From Solirubrobacterales bacterium (GTDB taxonomy: Bacteria; Actinomycetota; Thermoleophilia; Solirubrobacterales; Solirubrobacteraceae), in the NCBI GenBank assembly GCA_015655225.1, contig JAATFK010000499.1, forward strand, positions 1 through 7,348: DNA of 7,348 nt. Reading direction: 5' to 3'. How positions within the stretch are numbered: the stretch's first letter is position 1; each line of letters opens with the position of its first letter. Of the stretch, positions 5,461 to 7,348 are shown in pieces. The position numbers and the translations under genes were made by a program. Below the pieces are notes generated by a model. That model searched no databases and was not told the origin of the DNA. It saw only the letters and a list, made by a program, of their open reading frames with translations.

Positions 5461-7348
5461 CTAGGCGGCGAGCGCCGGGATCCGCACCGTCGCCGGCTCG
5501 ATCGTCAGCTCGATCGCGCTGTCGTCGCCGGTCGACCGCGCGGTCACGCGATCGCCCTCCGACAGCCGGCCGTCGACGATCGCCCGGGTCAGCTCCTTCT
5601 CCAGCGTGCGGCGGATGTGACGCTGCAGCGGGCGGGCGCCATAGGCCTCGTCGAAGCCCTCGCGCGCCAGGCGTGCGACCAGCTCCGGTCCGACCTCCAG
5701 CTCGATCCCGCGCTCCTCCGAGAGCCGGTCCGCGACCCGTCCGACGATCAGGCCGGCGATCCGCTCGACCTGCTCGGGGGTGAGCGCGTCGAACACGACC
5801 AGCTCGTCGATGCGGTTGACGAACTCCGGCAGGAAGGCGCGCTTCGCGGCCGCGATCATCCGCTCGCCGGCGTCGTCGTCGGCACCGGAGGCGCCGGTGA
5901 ACCCGATCGACTGCTTCTTCGCCTGCCCGGCGCCGAGGTTCGACGTCATCACCAGCACCGTGTTGGCGAAGTCGATCGTGCGGCCCTCGCCGTCGGTCAG
6001 CCGTCCGTCGTCCATCACCTGGAGCAGGATGTTCCAGACCTCGGGGTGGGCCTTCTCGATCTCGTCGAGCAGGATCACCGAGTACGGACGGCGTCGCACC
6101 GGCTCGGTCAGCTGGCCGCCGTCGCCGTACCCGACGTAGCCGGGGGGCGAGCCGATCAGCCGCGCGACCGTGTGCGGCTCGCGATACTCGGACATGTCGA
6201 TCCGCACGAGCGCCTTGTCGGTCCCGAACAGCTGCTCCGACAGCGCCTTCACGAGCTCGGTCTTGCCGACGCCGGTGGGGCCGAGGAACAGGAAGGTGCC
6301 GAGCGGGCGGTCGCCCTCCGACAGCCCGACGCGCGAGCGACGGATGGTGTCGGCGACGATCTCGACGGCGTCGTCCTGACCGATCACGCGGGTGTGCAGG
6401 TCGGCCTCCAGTGCCTGGAGCCGCTGCAGGTCCGCCTCGACCAGCTCGCCGACGGGGATCCCGGTCTTCGCCGCGATCACCGCGGCGATCTCGGTCTCGC
6501 CGACCGACTGCTCGCCGTCGCCGCCCTCGGGGGCGTGCGCCGCGACCTGCTCCTGCAGGCGCGCGATCCGCGCCTTCAGCTCACCCGCGTCCTCGTAGGC
6601 CTCGGCATCGACGGCGGCCTGCTTCTCCGCCTCCAGGTGCTTCAGCTCGGCACGCAGCTTCGCCAGCTCGGGACGCTCGCCGTGCAGCTTCACACGCGCG
6701 GCGGCCTGGTCGACGAGGTCGATCGCCTTGTCCGGCAGGTGGTACTCGGTCACGTAGCGGTCCGACAGCCGGGCCGCCGCCTCGAGCGCCTCGTCCTCGA
6801 TGCGGACGTGGTGGTGCTCCTCGTAGGCGCCGCGCAGGCCGCGCAGGATCGCGACGGTCTCCTCGACCGACGGCTCCTCGACCATCACGGGCGAGAAGCG
6901 CCGCGCGAGCGCGCCGTCCTTCTCGATCTTGCGGTACTCGGACAGGGTGGTCGCGCCGACCATCCGCAGATCGCCACGAGCCAGCAGCGGCTTCAGCAGG
7001 TTGACGGCGTCCATCGCGCCCTCCGCTCCGCCGGCGCCGACGATCGTGTGCAGCTCGTCGACGAACAGCAGGATGCTGCCCTCGGCGGAGGTGACCTCCG
7101 CGAGCGCGGCCTTCAGGCGCTGCTCGAACTGGCCGCGGAACTGGCTGCCCGCGACCATCGAGCCGAGGTCCAGCGAGACGACGCGGTTGCCGCGCAGCGA
7201 CTCGGGCACGTCGCCGTGCGCGATGCGCAGCGCGAGGCCCTCGACGATCGCGGTCTTGCCGACGCCCGCCTCGCCGATCAGGACGGCGTTGTTCTTGCGG
7301 CGGCGCGCCAGGATCTCGACGGTCTGCTCGATCTCCTCGTCACGGCCG
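5461..7348 (-). CDS. clpC: ATP-dependent Clp protease ATP-binding subunit ClpC, N-terminus cut by window edge
   Basis: ClpC is a hexameric AAA+ unfoldase that feeds proteins to ClpP. The frame stays open to the right edge, giving 628 residues; the N-terminal Clp_N domain and linker are outside. A GTG at 7209 is internal, not the start. Counted from the first visible residue: Walker A of ring 1, GEAGVGKT (25-32); Walker B, LLFVDE (93-98); Walker A of ring 2, GPTGVGKT (356-363); Walker B, VILLDE (424-429); FVNRID (509-514); sensor 2 GARP (570-573). The middle domain is short and holds a UVR-like helix pair (about 228-263, [21 protein letters not shown] in two parts: [21 protein letters not shown]). 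That identifies ClpC and not ClpB, whose middle domain is far longer. The tripeptide IGF (481-483), the ClpP-docking loop of Clp unfoldases, supports protease partnership. All nucleotide-site residues are intact. It converges on the RsbW-like gene across a terminator; its promoter is outside the window. Confidence 0.96.
   Translation of the reverse strand, partial: GRDEEIEQTVEILARRRKNNAVLIGEAGVGKTAIVEGLALRIAHGDVPESLRGNRVVSLDLGSMVAGSQFRGQFEQRLKAALAEVTSAEGSILLFVDELHTIVGAGGAEGAMDAVNLLKPLLARGDLRMVGATTLSEYRKIEKDGALARRFSPVMVEEPSVEETVAILRGLRGAYEEHHHVRIEDEALEAAARLSDRYVTEYHLPDKAIDLVDQAAARVKLHGERPELAKLRAELKHLEAEKQAAVDAEAYEDAGELKARIARLQEQVAAHAPEGGDGEQSVGETEIAAVIAAKTGIPVGELVEADLQRLQALEADLHTRVIGQDDAVEIVADTIRRSRVGLSEGDRPLGTFLFLGPTGVGKTELVKALSEQLFGTDKALVRIDMSEYREPHTVARLIGSPPGYVGYGDGGQLTEPVRRRPYSVILLDEIEKAHPEVWNILLQVMDDGRLTDGEGRTIDFANTVLVMTSNLGAGQAKKQSIGFTGASGADDDAGERMIAAAKRAFLPEFVNRIDELVVFDALTPEQVERIAGLIVGRVADRLSEERGIELEVGPELVARLAREGFDEAYGARPLQRHIRRTLEKELTRAIVDGRLSEGDRVTARSTGDDSAIELTIEPATVRIPALAA

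Noticed and set aside
1..7348. Mobile element, phage, CRISPR or defence system
   Set aside because: No transposase, integrase, terminal repeats, regularly spaced repeats or defence-type domains were seen; composition looks even across the window.

Overview
This is a GC-rich (about 70% by eye) bacterial chromosomal segment. Codons end mostly in G or C and intergenic spaces are short. The protein families point to Actinomycetota: an actinobacterial-type transketolase with SDGD in place of GDG, a stand-alone actinobacterial-type transaldolase right behind it, a SigB/SigF-type sigma factor, a short-M-domain ClpC and U-tract-free terminator hairpins. A lineage such as Thermoleophilia (Solirubrobacterales) would fit, but that placement is an impression and not shown by the sequence.

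Layout. (1) 2-2804, plus strand: the 3' part of a transketolase gene (tkt, cut by the left window edge) followed 19 bases later by a complete transaldolase gene (tal). This is the non-oxidative pentose phosphate pair, almost certainly one transcription unit. It is closed by an imperfect 39-base hairpin at 2822-2860. (2) 2913-3734, plus strand: a SigB/SigF-family RNA polymerase sigma factor. (3) 3731-4762, minus strand: a six-helix membrane diguanylate cyclase with an intact GGDEF motif and c-di-GMP inhibitory site. It converges on the sigma gene so tightly that one CTAG palindrome supplies both stop codons. (4) 4763-5009: a divergent intergenic region with several short repeats and possible promoter elements. 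(5) 5010-5402, plus strand: a 130-residue RsbW/SpoIIAB-like ATP-binding protein, probably an anti-sigma kinase. (6) 5409-5445: a perfect 16-bp hairpin, likely a two-way terminator. (7) 5461-7348, minus strand: most of a ClpC AAA+ unfoldase, whose N-terminal domain lies beyond the right edge.

How it fits together. The left third is central carbon metabolism. The rest looks like a general stress and signalling neighbourhood: an alternative sigma factor, a candidate anti-sigma kinase, a c-di-GMP synthase and a protease-associated unfoldase. No STAS-domain anti-sigma antagonist is visible in the window, so a complete partner-switching module cannot be claimed. I see no mobile element, CRISPR array, tRNA or rRNA. 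All gene families are recognisable; what is unusual is their arrangement and the junctions between them, not a new protein family.
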